The notes below the pieces were generated by a model. It was not told where the DNA came from and ran no database searches. It saw only the letters and a program-made list of their open reading frames with translations. A program made the translations under genes and the position numbers. Positions 34,834-43,656 of a stretch of 64,000 nt of DNA are shown here, one piece after another (the first letter of the stretch is position 1; each line of letters begins with the position of its first letter). Source of the stretch: SIG701 sp045544955 (lineage in GTDB: Bacteria > Bacillota > Clostridia > Oscillospirales > CAG-272); assembly GCA_045544955.1 (NCBI GenBank), contig JAZPZY010000005.1:1-64000 (forward strand), written 5' to 3'.

Positions 34834-35867
34834 ACAATCACCGCCTTATGCAGTGACAACGCCATCGTGCCGTCAGGCAGGGATATAGACAGTTTGTCCA
34901 CGATCCAGTGCCCATCCCACGAGCCGAAATCCTTCAGCGTGATTGCACTGCCTTCCGTGATTCCCACACGGATTGGCAGCGTTATATTTGCAGTGTACTC
35001 TTTCATTTTTTCTTTGTTCAGTTTTCTTGCGGCCAACTCCGGATCGTCGGTAACCTCGGCAGCATCCGCTGTAAGCGTTTTGCCGTATTTTTCTTTCGCT
35101 TCTTCTTCCGTCAGTCCCTGATACTTTGCGGTATCTTCCATCATGTGGTATTCGCCTGTATCAGCGTCTACCGTAGTGACGGTTACATCTGTATATCCGG
35201 TATTCAAATAGGTATGTCGGAAACTGTATCGCATACCGTCTCCGCTTTCTTTGATTTCCGATACCGGCGGCTGTCCCTCTCCTTCGAATGGGTCCAGAAT
35301 CACGATCATTCCGTCTGCCACCTTCATATACAGCGTGTAATCGGAACACAGCTTGGCGATAAAATCAAGATCTGTCGTTTTGTTCTGCTCCATCGTAATA
35401 CGCGGATCGTACGAACTGGAGAAATATACCGCCAGGCCGTTTTCTAAGCCTATCTGTGCCGCAATTTCCCTGATGGACGCATCTGTCCAGGTGCGGGATC
35501 TTTTCTCGCTCACGAAGCTTGTATTGCACGCCACAGATATAGCAGAGAGTTTCTGCGTCCGCGGCGGTGCACTGTACGACGGCTCATCCAAGATGTAACT
35601 GCCGCACTGTATTACGTGGCTGTCACCGTCCCTCTCCCAATCTTTGAGAAGGATGGCCGCAGTAAGCTTATCGCCAGCCTGTGGCCTCCACTGCTTCAGC
35701 CATTTGCCCGACGGATCGGCAAGGGAGACATCGATCACATCCGCCTCATCGGAAGAGGCGGCGGTATATGAGAAGCTTTTTACATCTTCCACGATGTCGT
35801 CTGTGATCTCCACACCGTTATAACTCAAAAGGAGCTTTGCACTTCTCATACCGTATCCCTCCGCCAC
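34830..35867 (-). CDS. Tail hub protein gpD (phage late control D-like)
   Basis: 345 residues: SAKLLLSYNGVEITDDIVED, then DVIDVSLADPSGKWLKQWRP, NTSFVSEKRSRTWTDASIRE and DPELAARKLN. This is the gpD/gp27-like hub, which plugs the tail tube into the baseplate. Confidence 0.88.
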   Translation of the reverse strand: MAEGYGMRSAKLLLSYNGVEITDDIVEDVKSFSYTAASSDEADVIDVSLADPSGKWLKQWRPQAGDKLTAAILLKDWERDGDSHVIQCGSYILDEPSYSAPPRTQKLSAISVACNTSFVSEKRSRTWTDASIREIAAQIGLENGLAVYFSSSYDPRITMEQNKTTDLDFIAKLCSDYTLYMKVADGMIVILDPFEGEGQPPVSEIKESGDGMRYSFRHTYLNTGYTDVTVTTVDADTGEYHMMEDTAKYQGLTEEEAKEKYGKTLTADAAEVTDDPELAARKLNKEKMKEYTANITLPIRVGITEGSAITLKDFGSWDGHWIVDKLSISLPDGTMALSLHKAVIV

Positions 35868-36055
35868 GGTGCCGCAGTAGTCGTATCCGCGGCCGGTATC
35901 TCTGGTATCTGCAGTTCGATTCCTTTCGGGAACACGGAAATATGTATATATTCGCTGTTTTTCTGCATCAAAAGCGGCGTATGCTGGCTGGATCCCATGG
36001 TATCAAATGCGATCTTATCCCACACATCACCGGATTTTGTTAGGTACGTTCGCAT
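35846..36055 (-). CDS. Tail protein X (LysM-like)
   Basis: 69 residues: TKSGDVWDKIAFDTMGSSQH, a LysM-like gpX domain found beside gpD in P2-like phages. Overlaps gpD by 22 bases. Confidence 0.85.
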   Translation of the reverse strand: MRTYLTKSGDVWDKIAFDTMGSSQHTPLLMQKNSEYIHISVFPKGIELQIPEIPAADTTTAAPWRRDTV

Positions 36056-36064
36056 ACTACCTCC

Positions 36065-37492
36065 TTATTTTGCCTCCGCACGTGTAAGCCGCGTCCGGCT
36101 GTTTTGGTGCTGCACTTCAGCAATAGCTTCACGGACACGTTCTCCTACCGTTCGGCCGATGGCATCGGCATCGTCTCCCGGCTGGGTGGTGACTGTGACG
36201 TTAATATCGCCTACCGTAGTTTTGACGGTTTCTCTTGGCGTTGTCGGTTGTTTCAATTCTAACATTGGATGTGCTGCTTGACGAGGAGAAAAAATCGTTC
36301 GGAGCCCCTCCCAAAATCCTCCCCAGCCTGACAAATCCTTCTTTTCAAGCTTGTCCATCGTCTGATACACATAAGGACTTCTCTGTTCTGCCGTTTCTTT
36401 TACCGTGCCATAAATAGTATCCATCGCCCCTTTTGTGTCACCATCAAGAATTTTCCCAATGATTGTTGCTGAATTTCCCAGAGCCGTTGCAAGATTTCCT
36501 GCCAGTTCAACTGTTGTTTCAAGTATTCCTTTACCGTCGTTCAATTTTTTGCACAGATTATCAGCCCCCGTTGCAAGCACTGCAAAACCTTCAATCATTT
36601 CCGCCACGCCATCTCTGGCATCTCCTAAGAGCGGAGAATTTGAGAAATCTGAAATTTTTTCTGCGAACGTGCCCATGTAATGTATATATTTCGCATACGC
36701 ACCGCCCTCCAGGGCGTTAGCCTCATCATCCATACCCACGATTTTCCGAAGAATGGCATCCTTGCTGTCCTCCATGTTGGACTCGATGCCCGCCCACGTT
36801 TTCGACTGACGCTCCATACCGCCTTCGAATTTCTCTTCGATCATACGGAGCAGCGTGTTGTTGTACAGTTCTGCGTTTGCAATCGCACCGGAAGCGTTGA
36901 CGGCAGCCTGGCCGTACCATTCCTGCGACTTCTCGCCGATCATCTTTTTTGTGATGGCGAAATTATTCTCCATGAGTTCCATTTCGCCCAGGGTGGCTTT
37001 GTATACGGCTTCCACTGCTGTCGGGAGATCCTTGTTCATAGCGGACGCCATGTTGCCGATGTTTTCCATCATCGTCTGGGATTTGAAGCCGTAGGCTTCC
37101 AGACGTGTGACCGCATCCACAATGTCGCCTGTGTTGAACGGCGTGTGTGCGGCGAAGTCCGTCGCCCACGCCATCATCTCACCGGCACGCTTTTCGTCTC
37201 TCAGGACGGTATTTAGCGTGGCACGGTACGTTTCCATTTCGGATGCGGCATCTTTGGCAGACGTGGCAACGTCCTTCAGTTTGTTAACAACAAAAGCACC
37301 GCCCGCCACGATCAGAGTACCGCCAATGAATTTATTCAGCCCGTTCGCCGTTTTATTCATTTTTGCAAAACTGCCTTCCAACCCGTCCAGTTCTGTTTTT
37401 GTCTTTCCGACGGAACGGGACAGCGTCTCTTTCATCTTGCCGCCGATCTCGATGGCGATCTCATACACCGACCGCTTTTTATCCAGTGCCAT
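36065..37492 (-). CDS. Tail tape measure protein
   Basis: 475 residues: N-terminal coiled coil, one hydrophobic segment (FIGGTLIVAGGAFVVNKLKD) and the tape-measure core (YRATLNTVLRDEKRAGEMMA, FAAHTPFNTGDIVDAVTRLE). Its short length predicts a short contractile tail. Starts 4 bases after the gpE' stop. Confidence 0.9.
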   Translation of the reverse strand: MALDKKRSVYEIAIEIGGKMKETLSRSVGKTKTELDGLEGSFAKMNKTANGLNKFIGGTLIVAGGAFVVNKLKDVATSAKDAASEMETYRATLNTVLRDEKRAGEMMAWATDFAAHTPFNTGDIVDAVTRLEAYGFKSQTMMENIGNMASAMNKDLPTAVEAVYKATLGEMELMENNFAITKKMIGEKSQEWYGQAAVNASGAIANAELYNNTLLRMIEEKFEGGMERQSKTWAGIESNMEDSKDAILRKIVGMDDEANALEGGAYAKYIHYMGTFAEKISDFSNSPLLGDARDGVAEMIEGFAVLATGADNLCKKLNDGKGILETTVELAGNLATALGNSATIIGKILDGDTKGAMDTIYGTVKETAEQRSPYVYQTMDKLEKKDLSGWGGFWEGLRTIFSPRQAAHPMLELKQPTTPRETVKTTVGDINVTVTTQPGDDADAIGRTVGERVREAIAEVQHQNSRTRLTRAEAK

Positions 37493-37495
37493 ACA

Positions 37496-37911
37496 TCACG
37501 CCTCCTCTCCCTGTTCTTCATGAATTTTAAGAAGTTCCGCGATCTCGGACAGCGGTGCCTTGTAGAGCCAGCCGAGGGATGTGAAAAAATCCCTCGCCAG
37601 CACCACGAGATTACGCCGCAGTACGCCCGGGGCGATTACTGGAAAAAACCCATTGCCGCATATTTCACCCGCGCCGCCTCTTTCAGCGGCAGAGCTTCCA
37701 TAAACTCAATGGGCAGCTGTGCGGCAGATGCAGCCAAATGCAGAAGATATGCCGCCGAATTCTCCGCCACAGTCGCGGCGCCTCCTTTCTTGCGTGCATA
37801 TGCTTCCGCTGCGAAAACATCCTCTGCCGTCAAATCTTCCATGCCGGTGAGTTCGATCTCCGTATACTCCTTTTTCTCAAAAGTGTACGGTTTTTCAAAA
37901 ACTACTTTCAT
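37496..37911 (-). CDS. Tail assembly chaperone gpE+E' made by -1 frameshift (predicted)
   Basis: Near the end of gpE the message reads GGT TTT TTC CAG TAA. The heptamer T TTT TTC (37648-37642) is a standard slippery site. After a -1 slip, reading continues for 48 codons (PVIAPGVLRRNLVVLARDFF, ... WLYKAPLSEIAELLKIHEEQ) to TGA at 37498-37496, giving about 138 residues. P2 makes gpE (91) and gpE+E' (142) at T TTT TTG in the same place before the tape measure. The extension ends 4 bases before the tape-measure start. Confidence 0.75.
37636..37911 (-). CDS. Tail assembly chaperone gpE (short product)
   Basis: 91 residues, the same length as P2 gpE: FEKPYTFEKKEYTEIELTGM then DVFAAEAYARKKGG, ending GFFQ. 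It chaperones the tape measure during tail assembly. Gene order tube, E, tape measure is that of P2. Confidence 0.82.
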   Translation of the reverse strand: MKVVFEKPYTFEKKEYTEIELTGMEDLTAEDVFAAEAYARKKGGAATVAENSAAYLLHLAASAAQLPIEFMEALPLKEAARVKYAAMGFFQ

Positions 37912-37926
37912 ACAGTTTTCCTCCTT

Positions 37927-38457
37927 TTAGATATTGTTTCGGATATCGGCAAGCATGTCCTCTCCGAGCACACGGAACTCATAGTTCGGCTTATCCAGAA
38001 CGATAACTTCCTGACCGCCGATATAGATTTCGAAACGAAGCACTTCCACGCTCACGCCGGCACCGCTCTTCTTCCCTTTGGATACGTTTCCCGCCTTCAG
38101 AGCCGTGGGAATGCCGCTGACGACTACACGCATTTTCTCGTGTTTCACTGTTCCGGTAGATATATCGCGTGACTGAATATCTCCTCGAAGTGTGAGTTCC
38201 ACGTTTTTCTTTGCGTATATCTTCACAACAGGAACGGAAAGCACCTCGAAGGGAATGTCCATGCTGATCGGAGAGAAGTGCCCGGGCACCGTGGTATTGT
38301 ATTCACCGGCAATGCCTGCACCGGAAATCGTTTCCGTCATTGCTTCCAGATCCGGGATCGTCACCTCACCGCTTACACCGATCAGTTTCGTTCCATCCTC
38401 GTATACGTTAAAATCCGTAATAACTTCCGGAATCATGTTAATGGCTGTATTCAGCAT
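37927..38457 (-). CDS. Major tail tube protein (P2 FII-like)
   Basis: 176 residues: INMIPEVITDFNVYEDGTKL, then EVTIPDLEAMTETISGAGIA and EVLRFEIYIGGQEVIVLDKP, the gpFII family. Forms the inner tube beneath the sheath. Confidence 0.9.
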   Translation of the reverse strand: MLNTAINMIPEVITDFNVYEDGTKLIGVSGEVTIPDLEAMTETISGAGIAGEYNTTVPGHFSPISMDIPFEVLSVPVVKIYAKKNVELTLRGDIQSRDISTGTVKHEKMRVVVSGIPTALKAGNVSKGKKSGAGVSVEVLRFEIYIGGQEVIVLDKPNYEFRVLGEDMLADIRNNI

Positions 38458-38459
38458 TC

Positions 38460-39869
38460 TTATTCACCTCCCAGTGCTGCTTTCAAAAGGTCCGTATCGA
38501 TCTCGATCACGTTCTCGATCTCACGTGCCGGTACCCAGAAGCCGAGTTTCTGCCGGAACCGGAGTTTGCCCGCAAGGATGTTCCCGATAGGATTGTCCGC
38601 ATCCAAAAACAGCATCCGACCGCCGGCAACCGCACCGATGCTCTTCAAGCCGTCGATTCGCTTGTTCTCGTTGTCGATCAGGTTTTCAACAAGCCGCGTG
38701 TCCGCAGGGTTGTCCACTTTGGAGAAATAGTTCACGACAAAAGTATTCTTGTGCCAGTTCATCATGCGGCGAACCGCAATAAAGATATCTTTCGGATCTC
38801 CGGATGCATTCACTGCACTGGTGTACGTACCCCACGCTTTCCACGTATCCAGACGCACTGCGGTATACACACCGGCGTTCTCCACAGCGTTTGCCTGCTT
38901 GTAGTTCAGCGTGATCTCCTCACCGTCCTCCGTGCACAATCCGTCCAGGGGCACAGGACGGTTAGATGGCGATGCATACGGAATATTGCCGTAATCGGCA
39001 TCCGTGGATGCACACATGCCGGCATAGATCGTAGAGCGATGCACTATTCTCTCTGCATCCATCGGTGCACACGGCCAGCACTGCACTGTGTATGTATCTG
39101 CACAGTTTTTTGCCGTTTCAGCTACCGTGCCGTATTTCTTTTCTTTCACACCGATGTCCACGGCAGAGACAGCAGAAAACGCACTGTCAAACAGTTTTGC
39201 TTTTGCACGAAGAGCAGCTGCCACCGTGTTGCTGTGGCTCCAACCGGGGGCAATCAGCGTCGCAGGAATCACGCCGCACACGTGGTAGACGTCGTCCACC
39301 AACTCAATGCCGGTGCACTCTCCCGTTTCGTCATCATATCCACCGAGCACGTCGGTGTCCGTTACCATACCGGGCACGATCTTGGTATACGATACTGCCG
39401 CATCCTCGTCAAGTGCACCTTTCAGCGGCGTAATCTCCACGTAACCGTCTGCACGTACAGCGGCCGTGTAATCCACACCCGCCTTGTATTCGCCGATCGT
39501 CAGCGTCTCCACGAGGATGCCTTTATCTTTCACGACAGGCTTTGAGGGATCGCTCACGTCAAGCACGGCCGTCGTCACCTTCTCCACATGCTTTTCGGCA
39601 TCCAGCACGTTAATGAACACCACCGGCGTCACGCCGAACACCCGAAGCAGAACGTGCATCGCTTCACACAGCGTATAGGATTTCCAATCACCGGAATACC
39701 CCAGTTTTTCCGCTGCCTCCTCGTAACTGTAGGCTATGATCGGCTTTCCGACTCCCCTCTCTGTTCCGAGATGCACCGGAGCGGTTCCGATCACACACGG
39801 AATCGCACTGTCCACCTGCTTTGTTGCCACTACATTGGTAGCGGCTTCCGTCACGGTAATACCGTGCAT
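38460..39869 (-). CDS. Tail sheath protein (P2 FI-like)
   Basis: 469 residues: HGITVTEAATNVVATKQVDS at the N-terminus, ATLIAPGWSH, and a C-terminal sheath domain with AWGTYTSAVNASGDPKDIFI, NWHKNTFVVNYFSKVD and ARGGRMLF-like AGGRMLFLDADNP. Contractile sheath, so the particle is a myovirus. Two bases from the tube gene. Confidence 0.93.
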   Translation of the reverse strand: MHGITVTEAATNVVATKQVDSAIPCVIGTAPVHLGTERGVGKPIIAYSYEEAAEKLGYSGDWKSYTLCEAMHVLLRVFGVTPVVFINVLDAEKHVEKVTTAVLDVSDPSKPVVKDKGILVETLTIGEYKAGVDYTAAVRADGYVEITPLKGALDEDAAVSYTKIVPGMVTDTDVLGGYDDETGECTGIELVDDVYHVCGVIPATLIAPGWSHSNTVAAALRAKAKLFDSAFSAVSAVDIGVKEKKYGTVAETAKNCADTYTVQCWPCAPMDAERIVHRSTIYAGMCASTDADYGNIPYASPSNRPVPLDGLCTEDGEEITLNYKQANAVENAGVYTAVRLDTWKAWGTYTSAVNASGDPKDIFIAVRRMMNWHKNTFVVNYFSKVDNPADTRLVENLIDNENKRIDGLKSIGAVAGGRMLFLDADNPIGNILAGKLRFRQKLGFWVPAREIENVIEIDTDLLKAALGGE

Positions 39870-39902
39870 AGTATCACTCCTTTACTTTCCGGCATTGCCG
39901 GA

Positions 39903-40403
39903 TTAAATGTTATATTCCGCCCGCGTCGTCATGCGGTCGTACGCGGTGATTGTCACCGCCCCGTAGTAAAATGGATGCAAGTCCTCTTCATCCACGACCC
40001 AGTTTACTGCCGGATCGATCCGGCAGTGCTCCGTGTACGTATTTTCCTGCACGCCAGCAATCAACCGGTCGATGAGAGCACACACGTCCCTCTCGCCCTG
40101 CATGTCTTCGCCAGGTGCATGCACACCGATCACGCACACAATGGTGATCGCATTCTCACCGCTGTCCACACCTTCGGATTCCGTAGAACCGGAAACTGCA
40201 CGGAGGAGAACGTACGGGTAGATGTTCTCCTCATACTCCTCCTCTGTTTCCTCCAGCATTGGCGGCCGGAGATCATTCAAAAAGACTGTGGGAGCGTGCC
40301 GCGGCACGATCATCCCTTCAAAGTCTTTGCCGCCGGAGATGAATCCGTCCACGTAATTCTCCAGCACAGTCTTTACCTCTTCAAGCGTTCCCTGAATGCT
40401 CAC
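39903..40403 (-). CDS. Probable tail terminator/completion protein
   Basis: 166 residues, acidic: EEVKTVLENYVDGFISGGKD, YPYVLLRAVSGSTESEGVDS, CVIGVHAPGEDMQGERDVCA. Place just before the sheath and after a gpZ-like gene fits a tail-terminator (gpR/gpU-lambda role). No strong motif. Confidence 0.6.
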   Translation of the reverse strand: MSIQGTLEEVKTVLENYVDGFISGGKDFEGMIVPRHAPTVFLNDLRPPMLEETEEEYEENIYPYVLLRAVSGSTESEGVDSGENAITIVCVIGVHAPGEDMQGERDVCALIDRLIAGVQENTYTEHCRIDPAVNWVVDEEDLHPFYYGAVTITAYDRMTTRAEYNI

Positions 40404-41071
40404 TGTGCCGCCTCCTTTGCTTTCTGTTTTTGCTTCGCCTCTTCAATGGCATCACGCACCACCTGCAGATACGCCTTTTTAAGATCTTCCATTCCGGTCT
40501 TTTTGGGATCTGCCTTCTTCAGAGTCTTTCTCGCCATTTCCGCAAGAGAGAGTGAAACCAGTTCCTCGATCTTCTGTTTTCTTGCGACGCCGCCGGATTT
40601 CGTCGGCACCGTTGCAGTTTTTTCTGTTCTTCGGAACAACCCCACGTGCTTATTTTTCATCCGTGCAATAAAGATGCCTTCCATTTCCTTGTCGGCACCG
40701 TCCCGCTTTGGATGCGTACTAACGGTTTTCCGTTTTATGACTTTCTTTCCTGCCTGTTTCGGTACCCCTTTCGGCTTTCTCTCAAACCGTTCAAGCCCGA
40801 GACGATTCGCCTGCACCTGCAGTGCGTATCCGTACAGATTCGATGCCCGCTTGGCCGTGATTTTCGCCCGTTTTTTGATCTCGCCTTTCTTGGCGGTATA
40901 TTCTGCACCCGCACTCTCGTACAGATACGGCTTTACCACCCGAACTGCAGCTTTCCGTGCAGCGGCACGGATCTCTTTTACGCCCGATCCTGTCTCTGAT
41001 GCGATTTCAGCCAATGCGTCTTTCAGTTCATTGACACCATAGATCTCCACCGAACCCATTGCCTTCGCCAC
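40400..41071 (-). CDS. Minor tail protein Z-like / HK97 gp10-like protein
   Basis: 223 residues, very basic: GVNELKDALAEIASETGSGV, AARKAAVRVVKPYLYESAGA, KRAKITAKRASNLYGYALQV. Resembles gpZ/gp10 tail-completion proteins that join the tail to the head. Confidence 0.7.
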   Translation of the reverse strand: MAKAMGSVEIYGVNELKDALAEIASETGSGVKEIRAAARKAAVRVVKPYLYESAGAEYTAKKGEIKKRAKITAKRASNLYGYALQVQANRLGLERFERKPKGVPKQAGKKVIKRKTVSTHPKRDGADKEMEGIFIARMKNKHVGLFRRTEKTATVPTKSGGVARKQKIEELVSLSLAEMARKTLKKADPKKTGMEDLKKAYLQVVRDAIEEAKQKQKAKEAAQ

Positions 41072-41383
41072 TTACCGCCGCACCTCCCCGAGCAGGATCA
41101 CGTACATGCCCTCCTCCAGCGATGCCTCCATCACCCGGTACCGGCGCTCCTCATAGGTCACACCCGCACCGACCACCGGCATGCCGGAAAGATCAGATTC
41201 CCGGATATACAGCAACTTTGACGCCTGCCGCAGATCGTCCCGCTTGGCTTTTATATCGTCCAGTTTGTCCCTGTCCTCGATCACGGTAATACTTTGCCCG
41301 TTCCAAAGTCTGGGACGGGCAAAGTCGTTCGTGTTTAGAAATATTTCGGAAACATCCCTGGCGATCTGCTCTGCAAGGCTCAT
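41072..41383 (-). CDS. Head-tail joining protein
   Basis: 103 residues from the ATG at 41383, which overlaps the upstream gene by 4 bases. SLAEQIARDVSEIFLNTNDF and VIEDRDKLDDIKAKR, then VVGAGVTYEERRYRVMEASL fit small connector proteins (gpFII-lambda-like). Assigned mainly from place. Confidence 0.6.
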   Translation of the reverse strand: MSLAEQIARDVSEIFLNTNDFARPRLWNGQSITVIEDRDKLDDIKAKRDDLRQASKLLYIRESDLSGMPVVGAGVTYEERRYRVMEASLEEGMYVILLGEVRR

Positions 41384-41703
41384 GCAAGGATCACGTCCAC
41401 CTCGACGCCGGCGGCGATCATGTCGCACGCCGCCATGCCGATAGTGACGTCACCTGCGGTGGCAGATACCGTGCCTGCTTCCGCATCGTAGTAAAGCGTG
41501 GTGCCCGCAGTGATTGCCGTACCGGTCTTTGCAGGGACAGTGAAGCGTCCCTTTACGTATACCGGCACAAGCGTGCCTTTTTCGGCGTTGTTATACGCAA
41601 TGCCGCACTTCTTGCCGCCCAGCACCACGATATCGCCCCGCTTTACAGCGGCAGGTGCCGTGTAATCGATCAGCACGCCGTCATTAACATACATAGTCTT
41701 CAT
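41380..41703 (-). CDS. DUF2190 capsid decoration/cement-like protein
   Basis: 107 residues: MYVNDGVLIDYTAPAAVKRG then VPAKTGTAITAGTTLYYDAE and IGMAACDMIAAG, the DUF2190 family, coded beside capsid genes and thought to be capsid cement. Confidence 0.82.
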   Translation of the reverse strand: MKTMYVNDGVLIDYTAPAAVKRGDIVVLGGKKCGIAYNNAEKGTLVPVYVKGRFTVPAKTGTAITAGTTLYYDAEAGTVSATAGDVTIGMAACDMIAAGVEVDVILA

Positions 41704-41720
41704 GTGTGTTTACCTCCTTC

Positions 41721-43655
41721 TCAGCCGTTGTTCTTCACGAATGCCTTCGGATCTACCGTGTCCACGCCTACATCACCGTAGATACGCCACTCCATACCCA
41801 GACGATCCCAGGCGGTGCGGCTTTCCAGATGCGGCTCCTTCTTGCCGTTCAGGTAAGACACGCGGATGCCCTCCACATCGTGAGGATCTGCGGCGAGATA
41901 GTAAGCCTTCACGCTGTATGTATCGAGTTCTGCGTCGATGACCGCATCGAAGGAGTTACGGAATACGTTCGCCGCGCCGCTGTTCTGCGCGGCAGGGTCT
42001 GCGGTAGAGTGGATCAGCTGGAGAGCAGCCACTTCCAGCTTCGCCGGAACAATCAGGAATTTTCCCTGGATGTTCAGCGTTTCTTTTCCGCGAAGATTCT
42101 TCTGCGTCCGCATAAGGGTGTGCATATCGCCGACGCTTTCCACGCCAGGCGCGCCGGTGGTGGACAGATTACCCTTCTCGGCGCTGTACGCGATAGAGGT
42201 CAGCGCCTTATAAACGAGTTTATTGATTGCACGCTTATAAGCACGTACGTATGCGGTAGGCACGGTAGAGAGTGCGGCAAGATCGTCATTGATCATGGCC
42301 TCGCGATTAAAGCCCCAGCTGCGTCCATAGGTAGCCAGCTGCGCGGTAGCTGCTGTATCTTTCATCTCGTCAAACTCAAACTCTGCGCCCGGTTTGATCC
42401 GCTTAAGATCACCCGCCTCGGAGATACTGTAAATCTTGGCTGACTTGAAATCCGTCAGGATTCCTTCAGTTGTGAACGCCTCAAACGTGGTCCGCACGGA
42501 AGCGTATGCACGTGCAAGAGATTTCTGGACGGTAGCGTCAAGAATAGCCGCAAAGGCGGAATCCGGACTGAGGGCACGTGCAAACGCCTCGCCGTCATCC
42601 AGATACTGCGGATTCTGTACGCCCGCGCGCATAAGGCATTCATCTGCCATGGCGCGAAGCCGCATGGGACGGTAGTTCTTCGCCGCGCTCATGCGTTCAT
42701 TGTCCAGTACTGCACCGGTGCGCATCATCAGTGCGTCCGACATGGCATCGCGGAATCTGTCACCCTCGTCGTTGGTTACGCGTACGGAAGACGTGGGATT
42801 GCCCTTCGCCAGTTTGTCAAGGATTGCGGCACGCACCTGATCAACGGTTGCACCGCTGTCGATGTGCGGCTGTGCGTCCATGCCAAAAGTACGGCACAGT
42901 GCAGTGATCTCCGACGCACGTACGCGTTCTGCCTCTACGGCGTTATCGCCATTCGGCTGTGCAGCAGGCACGGTGCTTGCGGGTTCTGCCCCTCTCTGGG
43001 CAGGATCTGCGGTCTGCGGCACTGCCGGTGCCGCAGTCATGGTGTTTTCGTTTTCACCCATGGTCATTTCTCCTTTGTTTTGTGTATTTTCGATCGTTCT
43101 GCCTACACCCACGGTGTAATCGGCAGGAACGGGTTCGATGGAAATTTCGTAAGGCTCCCATCTGACAGCGATATACGTTTCATCCTCTGCCGCCGTAAAG
43201 CGTCCGTCTGCGGATTTCTGCCCCTTCTTCTGAAGGTACTCCCATTCAGTAACACGATATCCCACGGAGACGCCGCGGATAAAGCCTCCCTCCACCTTCC
43301 GGAGCACGGTCTGTGCAAATTCGTCCTCACCGTCAAACTCAACCTCGGCACGGCCGATGCTGTCTGCGTCCAGCCGGACGTCCGTGATTTTGGCGATCGG
43401 CATTCTGCCTGCCCTCTCATCGCTTCCATGAGCATACAGGACCACGCCTGCAGATCTGAGGCGCGTAAGATCTATCGCACCCGGTGCATGGCTCAGAATC
43501 TCCGTGCCGTACCATCTCCGGTACGGTGTTTCAGATGAGAACGCAAGGCTTACACGCTTACTGACGCCCTCGCCCTCACTCCGTACCGCACCGATCTCCA
43601 TAACGCGGGAAAAAGCATCCCCCACCATAGGCTTTCTGTATTTCTTATCAGGCAT
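41721..43655 (-). CDS. Prohead protease fused to major capsid protein
   Basis: 644 residues. Residues about 1-190 are an HK97-type (U35) prohead protease (VSLAFSSETPYRRWYGTEIL, GVVLYAHGSDERAGRMPIAK, GGFIRGVSVGYRVTEWEYLQ). A Pro/Ala-rich linker and helical scaffold-like part (about 200-290) follow, then a Mu gpT-like capsid domain (LADPAAQNSG region, VIDAELDTYSVKAYYLAADP). An internal ATG at 43061 has AAAGGAG at 43076-43070, 8 bases upstream, so a 446-residue capsid precursor can also be made separately. Confidence 0.88.
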   Translation of the reverse strand: MPDKKYRKPMVGDAFSRVMEIGAVRSEGEGVSKRVSLAFSSETPYRRWYGTEILSHAPGAIDLTRLRSAGVVLYAHGSDERAGRMPIAKITDVRLDADSIGRAEVEFDGEDEFAQTVLRKVEGGFIRGVSVGYRVTEWEYLQKKGQKSADGRFTAAEDETYIAVRWEPYEISIEPVPADYTVGVGRTIENTQNKGEMTMGENENTMTAAPAVPQTADPAQRGAEPASTVPAAQPNGDNAVEAERVRASEITALCRTFGMDAQPHIDSGATVDQVRAAILDKLAKGNPTSSVRVTNDEGDRFRDAMSDALMMRTGAVLDNERMSAAKNYRPMRLRAMADECLMRAGVQNPQYLDDGEAFARALSPDSAFAAILDATVQKSLARAYASVRTTFEAFTTEGILTDFKSAKIYSISEAGDLKRIKPGAEFEFDEMKDTAATAQLATYGRSWGFNREAMINDDLAALSTVPTAYVRAYKRAINKLVYKALTSIAYSAEKGNLSTTGAPGVESVGDMHTLMRTQKNLRGKETLNIQGKFLIVPAKLEVAALQLIHSTADPAAQNSGAANVFRNSFDAVIDAELDTYSVKAYYLAADPHDVEGIRVSYLNGKKEPHLESRTAWDRLGMEWRIYGDVGVDTVDPKAFVKNNG

Positions 43656-43656
43656 T

